Shown: piece after piece, positions 54,692 to 63,256 of the stretch | How the letters are laid out: each line of letters opens with the position of its first letter | How positions within the stretch are numbered: position 1 is the stretch's first letter | Assembly (NCBI GenBank): GCA_016125505.1 | Contig: WGLP01000002.1 | Coordinates: 434,001 to 498,000 of the forward strand | Length of the DNA: 64,000 nt | Origin: Gammaproteobacteria bacterium | Lineage (GTDB): Bacteria; Pseudomonadota; Gammaproteobacteria; UBA6429; Thiohalophilaceae | Direction of reading: 5' to 3' | Made by a program: the position numbers and the translations under genes | Notes under the pieces: model-generated | What the model was told of the DNA's origin: nothing | The model's input: only the letters and a program-made list of their open reading frames with translations | Database searches by the model: none

Positions 54692-55117
54692 ATGCCAGCG
54701 CTGATACAGTTTGCCAGTGGTGCACCCGGTATCAAGTACCCGATTGAGAAACGTTTCGTGTCTATTGGCCGCGGCAGTGCGGACAACGATATCTGCCTGC
54801 CCTGCCGATTTGTCAGCAAACACCATGCTGTGATTGAAATCGTCGAGGACGAGAGCGGAGGCGAGGCTTACGTTTTCTTTCTGCAGGATCTCGATAGCAA
54901 AAATCACACATACGTGAACGATCAGCCCATTACGCGGGTCCAGCTTAAAGATGGCGACATGATCCGGATCGGCAGAAACAGCCTGAAGTTCGATGCCAAG
55001 GGAAAAACGCCGGCGCTGGACGCCATTGACCTCGCGTTCGAATCCTCCACTCCCGACGATAGCCAGGCCAAGACCTGGAACTTCAGCCGCCGGCTCCGCC
55101 TGATTTCCCTCGACTGA
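54692..55117 (+). CDS. FHA-domain protein 1
   Basis: A 141-residue protein that is mainly one FHA domain: SIGRGSADNDICLP with the phosphothreonine-contacting Arg, then SKHHAVIEI, then DLDSKNHTYVNDQ. It should bind phosphothreonine peptides. The C-terminal ~30 residues are extra. GGAGGAG precedes the ATG. A second FHA gene follows at 55214, suggesting a duplicated pair. The likely kinase lies at 51857-52585. Confidence 0.88.
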   Translation: MPALIQFASGAPGIKYPIEKRFVSIGRGSADNDICLPCRFVSKHHAVIEIVEDESGGEAYVFFLQDLDSKNHTYVNDQPITRVQLKDGDMIRIGRNSLKFDAKGKTPALDAIDLAFESSTPDDSQAKTWNFSRRLRLISLD

Positions 55118-55213
55118 CATCAGCCCCGGTGCCGGGCAACATCCTGCGGGGCTCGCAGTCTCCCGGTGCGAGCTCTATAATTAAGGGTAATCCTTCCATT
55201 TGATTGTGTTGTC

Positions 55214-55603
55214 ATGGCCTTATTGATTTTACTGCAGGACACCGATGCCGGCGTCCGTTTTCGTATCGACAAACCCCGTTTCACCATTGGTCGCAGTAAT
55301 GATAATGACGTCTGTCTGGACGATGAGCTGGTCAGCAAGCAGCACGCGGTGATCGAGGCTATCCCGCAGGAACAGGCGGAGCTGCACTTTGAATATTATC
55401 TGCAGGATCAGGACAGCACCAATCACTGTTTCGTCAATGAAGAGCAGGTCAGGCTGAAAAAACTCCAGCACGACGATGTTATCCGCATTGGCAAAAACAA
55501 TTTTCGTTTTGTCGATGATCGTAATGATAATCTCGAAGAAACGACGAGGCTGCACAAGACCTGGCTGCCGGGCGTGTTCATTGCGCGCAAACCCAAAAAA
55601 TAA
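55214..55603 (+). CDS. FHA-domain protein 2
   Basis: A 129-residue protein with one FHA domain: TIGRSNDNDVCLDDELVSKQ, HAVIEAIPQEQ, QDSTNHCFVNEEQ. Similar in plan to the neighbouring FHA protein, it probably arose from it by duplication. It should recognise phosphothreonine. It lies 96 bp after the first and is convergent with the DUF502 gene. Confidence 0.88.
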   Translation: MALLILLQDTDAGVRFRIDKPRFTIGRSNDNDVCLDDELVSKQHAVIEAIPQEQAELHFEYYLQDQDSTNHCFVNEEQVRLKKLQHDDVIRIGKNNFRFVDDRNDNLEETTRLHKTWLPGVFIARKPKK

Positions 55604-55634
55604 ATTATGAATATTTTGTTACGCGCGCGAGGTT

Positions 55635-56324
55635 TCAGTTGCGCGCTTGTGACGACTCGTCCAGATTTTCGTATTTGATGTGATCGGGGGCGACTGCTCC
55701 ACCGGAGATAATAAAGGTCATGGCCTCGTCCATGCTCCAGTCCGTCGAGACGAGCCTTTCCACCGGAATGATCTCGATATAGCCTGAGGTAGGATTGGGC
55801 GTGGTCGGGACGTAAACGGCTGCCAGTTGCCTGCCGGTACGGTCATCCGTCATTATCCGCGTGACGAAGCCAATGGTTTTCATGTCGCGCGAGGGGAATT
55901 CGATCAGGACCACACGCTGTAACTCATCCGGTTTGGTCTGCAACACAGAGATGAATTTCTTGATGGCCCCGTAGACCGATTGCACCAGCGGAATGCGGTG
56001 AATGAAATATTCGAACAAATCGATAATGCGCCGCCCGATGACGCGGGTTGCGATCCAGCCCAGGATATACAGTGCGAGCACGGTCAGTAATACTGCCAGG
56101 ATATTCTGGAACCAGTCCGCAAGGATCCAGTTTGCCACTTGCGGCCAGCTCTTTTCGATCTGGCGCGACAGGGCGCGGGCCCAGGGCAAACCGATCTGGG
56201 AGAGGTGACGCAGGAAGAATTCGAATACGGTAAAGGTGAGCCACAAGGGTATGACCGTCAGTACGCCGGTCAGGATATAACGTTGGGCCTTGCGTAAAAA
56301 CGAAGGTTTGACGGTGTCCGTCAT
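55635..56324 (-). CDS. DUF502-family membrane protein
   Basis: A 229-residue protein with two main hydrophobic segments (about 11-34 and 70-95) and the DUF502 sequence pattern: RRIIDLFEYFIHRIPLVQSV and VYVPTTPNPTSGYIEIIP, followed by the MDEAMTFIISGGAVAP end. The family has no known function. A 14-bp gap separates it from the preceding gene on the same strand. Confidence 0.88.
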   Translation of the reverse strand: MTDTVKPSFLRKAQRYILTGVLTVIPLWLTFTVFEFFLRHLSQIGLPWARALSRQIEKSWPQVANWILADWFQNILAVLLTVLALYILGWIATRVIGRRIIDLFEYFIHRIPLVQSVYGAIKKFISVLQTKPDELQRVVLIEFPSRDMKTIGFVTRIMTDDRTGRQLAAVYVPTTPNPTSGYIEIIPVERLVSTDWSMDEAMTFIISGGAVAPDHIKYENLDESSQARN

Positions 56325-56337
56325 AAATCAATCCGCC

Positions 56338-57036
56338 TCAATTGTCGGGAATCAGTCTGCGCAGCTTATTGCGATCAAACCACCAGCGATCCGCCACGAT
56401 GATATCCAGCACCTTGGCCAGACGTGGCAGAAACACGGCAGGGTCTTTCAATTCCAGACGCTCCATCCAGAATTCGAGCATTTCCTGGTCGTTGACCTGG
56501 CTATGACGCTTGGCAACCTGTGCAATGATTTGCGTGGCCAGAAACAACAGGCTATCGCGTTTTTCTCCACTGCTGCGCAGATCGGCGATGTAGTGCGCGG
56601 TAATCGCGGCCACCGCAGCACCGTCAGAGTCCGCCGGTGTTTCATCCACGATATGTTGCAGCATCGCGATGGTGGTTTCGGGGGCTACGGGAAAAGTCAC
56701 GCCTAACCAGACACCGTGGGCTAGGGCCAGCACCGAGTCTTCCTGTTCGCACTGATACAGCACATCGCAGGTTTCTACGGCTTGCTGCCAATGTTGTTCG
56801 TCTACAAAAAAAGACAGGCATGCCTTGGCCTGATGCCAGGCCTGTTCCTTTTGTTCCAGTGCCAGCAGATCGGAGGCGATCTCCAGTTTCAGTCGGCTGC
56901 GTTCGAATTCCGGGGCATCGGCCGGTAATTCCGAGAGTTCGGTCTGGTGCTTGGCCAGCAGTGAACGTGTATCTTCGGTTTCGAGTATGTCGAAGGCCTG
57001 TTCGGCGGCAACGCCTTTGGGTTGATCAGATTGCAT
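56338..57036 (-). CDS. Helical hypothetical protein
   Basis: A 232-residue soluble protein with regular amphipathic helices (SRLKLEIASDLLALEQKEQA, WHQAKACLSFFVDEQHWQQA), suggesting TPR/HEAT-like repeats, and a final YRLIP-type end. I do not recognise it. It is followed closely by the DUF502 gene on the same strand. Confidence 0.65.
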   Translation of the reverse strand: MQSDQPKGVAAEQAFDILETEDTRSLLAKHQTELSELPADAPEFERSRLKLEIASDLLALEQKEQAWHQAKACLSFFVDEQHWQQAVETCDVLYQCEQEDSVLALAHGVWLGVTFPVAPETTIAMLQHIVDETPADSDGAAVAAITAHYIADLRSSGEKRDSLLFLATQIIAQVAKRHSQVNDQEMLEFWMERLELKDPAVFLPRLAKVLDIIVADRWWFDRNKLRRLIPDN

Positions 57037-57226
57037 GTTGAAATACCAAGTGTCGTTATGAAGGGTAAGTTTATAGGGTGTACTCCGGCGGCCACAAGTT
57101 AGATGGGCAAGAAAAAGCCGGACCTAGCCCGCCGTTATGGATGAAGACACACTGGATACAATGACAAGACGCAAGGATGACACGCAAGCGGTGTGTGTAT
57201 CACAGCGTGCAACGGGAACCTGTCTT

Positions 57227-58063
57227 TCAGCTGACGGGTTTTTGCGCCTGCGTGAAAATGACCTCGACATCGAGCCAGAGCCCATCAGCGGTTTTCAATT
57301 CCGCAACCTGCGCGAGATGCTGTTCGCGCAAAGTCGTCTGTTGTTCCGGCTTGAGTGCATTGAGGATGCCGCGAAACCCGCTGTTCCAGATGATCTCCCA
57401 CCAGTCGTTTTCGCTGGCAAGATGGTAGCCCAGTTGTTTGCTTGAAACCTGCACCTGGCAGTAACCGGCCTCTTCTACCAGTTGTCGGCACAAGTCGGTT
57501 TCCGCCAGGCGTAGCCATGCCGGTTCCGGGAAAGGTACACCGGCGGCTTCAATGGCTTCGCGAAACCAGCCGGCCATGGGGTGAAAGACGTTGGGCCGGA
57601 AACTGGAAAAGATGATGCGGCCGCCGGGCTTTAACACGCGCAACCAGCTTTTAAGTGCCCGTTGTGCGTCTGTGAAAAAAAATACGCCGAAGGCGCAACT
57701 GATTAAATCGAAATAGTCGGAACGAAACTCCAGTGCTTCGGCGTCCATGACATGGAAATCGACGTTCGCAAGCGCGTGTTTGCTGACATTACGCTGGGCC
57801 TTGGCCAGCATGTTTTCCGAGAGGTCGATGGCCTGCACGCGGCCACCGGGCGTGATTGCCTGCGCCGCGGCAATCGCGGCCATGCCGGTGCCGGTGGCAA
57901 CATCCAGGACACGCTCGCCCGGAACGGGTTTCGCGAGCGCCATCATGTAATCTGCGGCGAACGGAAAAAAACGTTGCGAAGGATTATCGTAACCTTCGGC
58001 AATCAAATCAAAGGTTCGGGTAATGCGCGACTTGATGGTTTGCGGGTCTGTTGTCTCTGACAT
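57227..58063 (-). CDS. Class I SAM-dependent methyltransferase (UbiE-like)
   Basis: A 278-residue protein with SAM motif I VLDVATGTGMAAIAAA (about residues 56-71), VQAIDLSENML as motif post I, and DLISCAFGVFFF as motif II, close to the UbiE/COQ5-like group. The substrate is unknown. It stands alone, transcribed in the same direction as mutH upstream. Confidence 0.88.
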   Translation of the reverse strand: MSETTDPQTIKSRITRTFDLIAEGYDNPSQRFFPFAADYMMALAKPVPGERVLDVATGTGMAAIAAAQAITPGGRVQAIDLSENMLAKAQRNVSKHALANVDFHVMDAEALEFRSDYFDLISCAFGVFFFTDAQRALKSWLRVLKPGGRIIFSSFRPNVFHPMAGWFREAIEAAGVPFPEPAWLRLAETDLCRQLVEEAGYCQVQVSSKQLGYHLASENDWWEIIWNSGFRGILNALKPEQQTTLREQHLAQVAELKTADGLWLDVEVIFTQAQKPVS

Positions 58064-58152
58064 CGGTTACTTCTCGTGCTTGCGTGGTATCGATTATTCT
58101 AACTGGAATACGCCGGTTTGCGCGGCCAGGAAAACGAAAGGTGGTAGCGTCC

Positions 58153-58821
58153 TCAGGCGTAATGCGCCGCCAGGATCTCCGCCGTGAACTGGGTGCGCAG
58201 ATAAAATCCGCGCGGCAGGGTTTTGACGAGGTTACCGTCGCGGTCACTGGTTTCGCGCAAGGCAGTATGATCGGCCGCCTTGGGCCGTACCTGCAGATAG
58301 GTTCCCTGATGCGCGCTGATCTCATCGATGCGTCCCAACAGGATCAGGTCCATGTGTTCTTCCCAATCCTGCTGCAGGATAGCCTGCTGGCGGGCATCCG
58401 GCTGCCACAACAACGGGGAGCCGATACGCCGTTCCGCAGTCGGGATTGCCGAGTCAGCCTCCACCGGCACCCAAAGCACGTGTTGCAGCTTGCGTCTGAC
58501 CCAGGATTCGTGCCAGCCGGAATTACCGTCACTGTACAGGGGGACGGTACAGACATAAGTCGATTCTTTGGGACGGCCATCGGCGAGAACCGGCAAGGAT
58601 TTGAGTTCCACGCCCAGATTCCGGAAATCCGGTTCCGCTAGCGAGGCGGCGTCAGCGCCCAGGGCCTGTTCCAGGAGCTGACCGGTAAAGCCTTTGGCCT
58701 GGCGAAAATCGGCAGGTAGCTCCAGGCCCAGACGATCCGCCAGATCGCAAAGACGCAGGCCGGCCAGTGCATGGGCGCGCGTCAGCAGTTCGTCGAGGGA
58801 TTGTGGCGGTGCCAGGGACAT
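58153..58821 (-). CDS. mutH: DNA mismatch repair endonuclease MutH
   Basis: A 222-residue protein matching MutH: catalytic residues in PDFRNLGVELKSLPV (D, ExK), RTHALAGLRL near the N-terminus, and DWEEHMDLILLGRIDEISA. MutH nicks the unmethylated strand at hemimethylated GATC sites once activated by MutL. It is confined to gammaproteobacteria with Dam methylation, which supports the taxonomic guess. No mutS or mutL lies nearby. Confidence 0.93.
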   Translation of the reverse strand: MSLAPPQSLDELLTRAHALAGLRLCDLADRLGLELPADFRQAKGFTGQLLEQALGADAASLAEPDFRNLGVELKSLPVLADGRPKESTYVCTVPLYSDGNSGWHESWVRRKLQHVLWVPVEADSAIPTAERRIGSPLLWQPDARQQAILQQDWEEHMDLILLGRIDEISAHQGTYLQVRPKAADHTALRETSDRDGNLVKTLPRGFYLRTQFTAEILAAHYA

Positions 58822-58950
58822 CCGGCGATTCTAGGTCAGGCACTGGCGAGATGATATGCAAAATGTGATTTAGCACCGGCAGACTCAGCAGTTTCTTGCT
58901 AAATTTAATTTTAATGGACGGATTATGTACACCGAGAAGGGATGACTGCC

Positions 58951-59217
58951 ATGACTCATCTAGCTGATATATTTGGTAGCTTGCCAGTGATATTGGGTAT
59001 TGCCCTGTTCATTGGGATTGTCATCCTGGTCCGGCTCTTACTCTCCCCACACAGCATGGAAAGACGACGTTCTCGCCGCGACCGCCGCCGTGGCCAGACC
59101 ATGCCCTTGGTGCCTTTTTACGACAGCGAACGCAGGCTGGTCACACAGGACCGACGCACCTATACGGAACGCCGCAAACGCGCCTTTATCGTGATGACGA
59201 CACAGCGCCGCGTCTGA
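58951..59217 (+). CDS. Small membrane protein with Arg-rich tail
   Basis: An 88-residue protein with one hydrophobic segment (about residues 7-30) and a long arginine-rich cytoplasmic tail (RRRSRRDRRRGQ, DRRTYTERRKR). I start at the ATG at 58951 because AGAAGGG lies nine bases upstream; the ATG at 58942 is too close to it. The tail could bind nucleic acid or anionic lipid. Not recognised. Confidence 0.6.
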   Translation: MTHLADIFGSLPVILGIALFIGIVILVRLLLSPHSMERRRSRRDRRRGQTMPLVPFYDSERRLVTQDRRTYTERRKRAFIVMTTQRRV

Positions 59218-59242
59218 TTCGCGGCAGGCACAGCCACACGCC

Positions 59243-60256
59243 TTATTTCCCTCGCGTGTAGATCTCGGTGATGCTGTTGTCCTTGATGCACACCATCTTA
59301 TCCACCGACTCCAGTTCGCACGAGAGTTTGTGTTCCAGCGATTGCTTACCCAATTTGATATTGGGTGGTCTCCGCTTGACGGGCGTTTCGCCATCCAGAC
59401 TGGGGCGTTCAACCACATCTACCTTGTGCACATTGTTGTAATACGTTGCCTTGAACTGATCGGAGTTAGTGAAGCCAGAGAGGGTTGATTCGGTGACGTA
59501 TGTAATAACAGCGTCGCCGGTATTGCGTTTTTGCTCGCCGGATTGACAGGTAATGACCCGGTTCGTCTGGTTACAGGTCGAATTGCTGGAGGGCAAAAAG
59601 CCGGTGGGGCGGCCGTTCCGCTGCCATTTGGTATTCATCACCGTCTGCAGCAGGACTGTCGCGGGGGAATCTGCGGGGCGTGGCGCGTTGACAGGTTCTG
59701 ATCGCTTGGTCGTGGTGGTGGCGCTGCTGGCACGTTCCAGTGAGTTCAGACGCGCGACGGCCAGGTAATTGCCGCCATTGGCCGCCTTGCGGTACCACAA
59801 CATGGCCTGGTTTGCGTCGCGGTGCAGGCCTTCGCCTTGCTCATAGATATACCCGAGATAGTACTGGGCCGTAGGGTTACCGGCATTGGCGGCGGGTGAT
59901 AACAGGTCGATGGCCTTTTTGACATCGCGTTTCACGCCTTCACCTTCGAAATACAGGACCCCCAGATGGGCACGCGCATTGTTCTGCCCCTTGCTCATGG
60001 CGCGTTCGTACCAGTCAATGGCTTTGGCCATGCTGGGCTCGGTACCACGCCCACGTTCGTACATACGGGCGACTTCGTACATCGCATCGGCATTACCGCC
60101 TTGCGCGAGCTTGAGCTGGGATTGGTAGCGTTCGACAAGCACCCAGTCATCGCCATCGCGTGCCTGACTGAGCACCGGCGTATACAGGCAGGCGGCGAGG
60201 GCGAACAGAGATACTGCACGCAGGATTTTAGGAATCTTAGTTATTAAATTAGCCAC
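59243..60256 (-). CDS. Exported Sel1-repeat protein
   Basis: About 337 residues. It has a signal peptide (AVSLFALAACLYTPVLSQA) and three to four Sel1-type repeats (AMYEVARMYERGRGTEPSMA, ARAHLGVLYFEGEGVKRDV, AQYYLGYIYEQGEGLHRDA). The C-terminal ~150 residues contain NRVITCQSGEQKRNTGDAV and four Cys. Sel1 repeats mediate protein contacts. I chose the GTG at 60256 because GGAG lies nine bases before it; a longer frame to 60385 overlaps the moaC end. Function unknown. Confidence 0.75.
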   Translation of the reverse strand: MANLITKIPKILRAVSLFALAACLYTPVLSQARDGDDWVLVERYQSQLKLAQGGNADAMYEVARMYERGRGTEPSMAKAIDWYERAMSKGQNNARAHLGVLYFEGEGVKRDVKKAIDLLSPAANAGNPTAQYYLGYIYEQGEGLHRDANQAMLWYRKAANGGNYLAVARLNSLERASSATTTTKRSEPVNAPRPADSPATVLLQTVMNTKWQRNGRPTGFLPSSNSTCNQTNRVITCQSGEQKRNTGDAVITYVTESTLSGFTNSDQFKATYYNNVHKVDVVERPSLDGETPVKRRPPNIKLGKQSLEHKLSCELESVDKMVCIKDNSITEIYTRGK

Positions 60257-60356
60257 TGTCGGTCTCCATACTAGACACCTTGTGGGACAGAATATCGGCC
60301 GCAGGCGAGGTAGATTTAAATCGGCTAGAGGAATATATGTCCCAGATTTGGCGCCG

Positions 60357-60830
60357 CTAGCGTCGCCAATTGCCGGATTTTCCACCAGATTTTTCCAACA
60401 ATCCGATATTGGTAATGGTCATGCCGCGATCCACGGCTTTACACATGTCGTAGATTGTCAGCAGGGCGATTTGCACGGCAGTCAGGGCCTCCATTTCGAC
60501 CCCGGTCTTGCCGTCGGTTTCGACGGTTGCCTCGCAGCGGATGCTGTGCTGCTCCGGGTTTGGCGCAAACTCGATGCGGATATGGCTCAGGCTCAGGGGA
60601 TGGCATAAAGGAATCAGCTCGGCGGTCTTTTTGGCTGCCATAATCCCGGCGACGCGGGCAACCCCCAGCACATCGCCTTTTTTGTGCCCTCCCTGGAGGA
60701 TGAGTTGCAGGGTTTCCGCCTGCATCTCGATTTGACCACCTGCCACGGCACGGCGGTGGGTAATGTCCTTGGCGGCGACATCCACCATGTGGGCATCGCC
60801 TTTGTGGTCGAAATGGGTCAGTTTGCTCAT
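60357..60830 (-). CDS. moaC: Cyclic pyranopterin monophosphate synthase MoaC
   Basis: A 157-residue protein with the MoaC core: [51 protein letters not shown] and [20 protein letters not shown]. It works with MoaA to make cyclic pyranopterin monophosphate in molybdenum cofactor synthesis. It lies divergent to moaD and moaE rather than in the usual moaACDE run, and no moaA or moaB lies nearby. Confidence 0.94.
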   Translation of the reverse strand: MSKLTHFDHKGDAHMVDVAAKDITHRRAVAGGQIEMQAETLQLILQGGHKKGDVLGVARVAGIMAAKKTAELIPLCHPLSLSHIRIEFAPNPEQHSIRCEATVETDGKTGVEMEALTAVQIALLTIYDMCKAVDRGMTITNIGLLEKSGGKSGNWRR

Positions 60831-60896
60831 GTCGTATTCGGACCAGGAGAGTTAAAATAATAGTATACCTGTTTGAAAAGATGGCTGAGTCAAGCG

Positions 60897-61127
60897 ATGA
60901 CAATTGAAGTGAAGTTCTTTGCCAGTTTACGCGAACGCCTGGGTCGCAAGGAGGCGCAACTGGAGCCGGCAGAGGCGGCGACGGTTGCCGATGTGTGGCA
61001 GCGCTGCACCCAGCAGGCCTTACCTGCAAATGTCATGGTCGCCGTGAATCAGGAATACGTCCAGTCTCAGCACCCCGTGCAGGACGGTGATGAAGTGGCG
61101 TTCTTCCCCCCGGTGACGGGAGGCTGA
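60897..61127 (+). CDS. moaD: Molybdopterin synthase small subunit MoaD
   Basis: A 76-residue ubiquitin-fold protein with the C-terminal Gly-Gly (PPVTGG) that is thiocarboxylated and donates sulfur to the pterin. FFASLRERLG and DGDEVAFFPPV are typical. The ATG at 60897 gives the family's normal length; an in-frame TTG at 60873 would add eight residues. It is followed by moaE two bases later. Confidence 0.92.
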   Translation: MTIEVKFFASLRERLGRKEAQLEPAEAATVADVWQRCTQQALPANVMVAVNQEYVQSQHPVQDGDEVAFFPPVTGG

Positions 61128-61129
61128 AC

Positions 61130-61570
61130 ATGCGAATCGAGGTGACCAGCGAAGTGTTCCATCCCTGGCAGCTGCTCGAATCCTATCAGCGGGAACAGAC
61201 CGCACTTGCCGGCAAGTATGGAGCCACTGCGGCCTTTGTGGGCAGCATGCGTGATTTCAATGAGGGCGATGACGTTGCCGAAATGCACCTCGAGCACTAT
61301 CCCGGCATGACGGAAACGTTTTTGCGTGAACTGGCGGAGCAGTCGCTGAAGCAGTGGTCGCTGCTGGATGTGCTGATTGCGCATCGAGTGGGGACGGTCC
61401 GGCCCAATGATGCGATCGTGCTGGTGGCAGTGTGGTCTGCGCATCGCGCCAGTGCCTTCGAAGCCTGTCGCAGCATCATGGAACAACTCAAATCCCGGGC
61501 GCCGTTCTGGAAAAAAGAGACTCTGGGCAGCGGTGATACCCGTTGGGTAGAAAAAAATACCCCGGGTTAA
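61130..61570 (+). CDS. moaE: Molybdopterin synthase large subunit MoaE
   Basis: A 146-residue protein with GATAAFVGSMRDFNEGDDVAEMHLEHYPGM, then IAHRVGTVRPNDAIVLVAV and SRAPFWKKE at the end, the catalytic Lys stretch of MoaE. With MoaD it converts cyclic pyranopterin monophosphate to molybdopterin. It starts two bases after the moaD stop, so the two are coupled. Confidence 0.93.
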   Translation: MRIEVTSEVFHPWQLLESYQREQTALAGKYGATAAFVGSMRDFNEGDDVAEMHLEHYPGMTETFLRELAEQSLKQWSLLDVLIAHRVGTVRPNDAIVLVAVWSAHRASAFEACRSIMEQLKSRAPFWKKETLGSGDTRWVEKNTPG

Positions 61571-61612
61571 GCAAACTCGAGTAACAGCAGATTGCCGGTC
61601 TGCCTTGGTTGA

Positions 61613-62176
61613 TCAGGCCGTCTGATGCGGCGTAACGGGGTCGCTGTTCTGCATCACCAGCTGCTCTACCGGTACCGGCAGCACAGTGAATTCCATCGTC
61701 TCCAGGTCACCTATCACATACGTTGGCGGTTTACCGATACCGCCGACAGTGCCCGGATTGACGAGCGTGGTATGCCCACCTTTGACGTTGACGATATCCT
61801 CGATGAGGAAACGGTGGTCGTGGCCGCAGCAGACCAGGTCATAGTCGCCGGTGAGGGCCATGGCCTGGGCGTAGTGGGGATAGTGCACCAGAAAGATCTT
61901 GCGGCCCGCCAGTTCCAGCGAGGCATCCATCCCGTGGTAATGGATGATGTCGGGGAATTTCTGCATGACATAATGCATGGCGACCAGATCACCGGTGTTG
62001 TTGCCGTGAATAACGTGTACCGGCAGACCCAGCGGCGGCAGGCCGCGCAGCGTAGTGGGTGCCACAACGTCACCGCAGTGCAGAATTACTTCGGCGCCGT
62101 GTTGCTTGGCGTCATGCACGGCCGTCGCCAGCAAGGCACGGTTATCGTGACTATCCGAGACGATACAGACTTTCAT
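61613..62176 (-). CDS. YfcE/MJ0936-type metallophosphoesterase
   Basis: A 187-residue protein with the calcineurin-like metallophosphoesterase motifs: VSDSHDN, ILHCGDVV, VHGN (as HVIHGNNTGD) and VCCGHDHR, plus LVNPGTV near the end. It needs two metal ions and probably hydrolyses phosphodiesters. I chose the ATG at 62176 as the family's N-terminus (KVCIVSDSH). It ends downstream of the pyrophosphatase gene by a few bases. Confidence 0.88.
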   Translation of the reverse strand: MKVCIVSDSHDNRALLATAVHDAKQHGAEVILHCGDVVAPTTLRGLPPLGLPVHVIHGNNTGDLVAMHYVMQKFPDIIHYHGMDASLELAGRKIFLVHYPHYAQAMALTGDYDLVCCGHDHRFLIEDIVNVKGGHTTLVNPGTVGGIGKPPTYVIGDLETMEFTVLPVPVEQLVMQNSDPVTPHQTA

Positions 62177-62180
62177 CGAT

Positions 62181-62729
62181 TTAGAAGTTCGGCTTCTCGG
62201 GTGCCTCGTTGAACATCTTGACGCTGGACAGGATTTCCTGCTTGGCGGCTTCCACACCTTCCCAGCCCTGGACGCGCACCCACTTGCCTTCGTCCAGATC
62301 CTTGTAATGCTCGAAGAAGTGTGCGATCTGGTTCAGCAGCATTTTGGGCATATCATCCGGCCCTGCCACTTTGGCGTAGCTGGAGCACAGCTTGGATACC
62401 GGCACGGCCAGCACCTTGGCGTCGTCACCGGATTCATCGGTCATCTTCAGCACACCCACCGGCCGGCAGCGCACGACCGAACCGCTGATCAGCGGGTAAG
62501 GGGTCGCGACCAGTACATCCACCGGGTCCCCGTCGGCAGACAGGGTGTTGGGGATATAGCCATAATTGCAGGGATAGTGCATGGCGGTGCTCATGAAGCG
62601 ATCCACGAACATGGCGCCAGAGTCCTTGTCGACCTCGTATTTTACGGGGTCCGAGTGAGCGGGAATTTCGATAACGACGTTGAAATCGTTGGGGAGGTCT
62701 TTGCCGGGGCCGACGCGATCCAGATTCAT
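62181..62729 (-). CDS. ppa: Inorganic pyrophosphatase
   Basis: A 182-residue type I soluble pyrophosphatase with [19 protein letters not shown], then DGDPVDVLV as the metal-binding motif, and [20 protein letters not shown]. It hydrolyses pyrophosphate in the cytoplasm to drive biosynthesis. The ATG at 62729 with AAAGGTAA upstream gives the normal length; the longer frame is unsupported. Cotranscribed with the metallophosphoesterase gene 4 bp later. Confidence 0.95.
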   Translation of the reverse strand: MNLDRVGPGKDLPNDFNVVIEIPAHSDPVKYEVDKDSGAMFVDRFMSTAMHYPCNYGYIPNTLSADGDPVDVLVATPYPLISGSVVRCRPVGVLKMTDESGDDAKVLAVPVSKLCSSYAKVAGPDDMPKMLLNQIAHFFEHYKDLDEGKWVRVQGWEGVEAAKQEILSSVKMFNEAPEKPNF

Positions 62730-63256
62730 AGCGATTACCTTTATAGATACCGAACTAGGAACAATCAAAAGGGCGCGTATTGTAACAGCCGACAGGCGAC
62801 TGTAAATGTCATAAAAGGGGTAATTTAGCGCCCATGCCCTATCCCCTGGCGGTGGTATGCCTCGGCCGCATGGCATGAGTCAGTCTGGTGCACGCATACC
62901 CCGGTCATCAGCGATCTGCTCCCTGCTAAATTGTCTGGACGCTGACGGACTGGCAGTTCGTCTTTGCCGAAACTGCTGAGGTGAGTTGCAGACGCTGTGT
63001 ACACCGATGCGTGAAACCATGCAGAGCGCTGGTGCACGAATATGAAATGCGAATGTGATTTTGCGCAGGTGAAAACTGCCTGAGCGCAAGCGTAAACAAT
63101 GACTTTATTCACGAATGGTATCCGTATTTTGCATTGACTTGGCTGTGCTGAGCGACTAGCTTTAGGCAACTAAAGATACTTATCTATGATACTGACACAG
63201 ACCACGAATGAAGTTGTGGACATCAATAAACAATCTGGATATGGAGTAAAACTAAA
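62730..63256. other. Intergenic region upstream of ppa and adk, no gene recognised
   Basis: A 527-bp gap between divergent genes. No tRNA, riboswitch or convincing reading frame stands out. A 10-bp direct repeat CTGGTGCACG occurs near 62884 and 63030. Promoters for both genes must lie here; a TATGAT near 63185 is a weak -10 candidate for adk. Confidence 0.5.

Noticed and set aside
62825-63169. 114-codon minus-strand frame between ppa and adk
   Set aside because: No ribosome-binding site, odd composition, and it resembles no protein. It more likely reflects the non-coding leader region.
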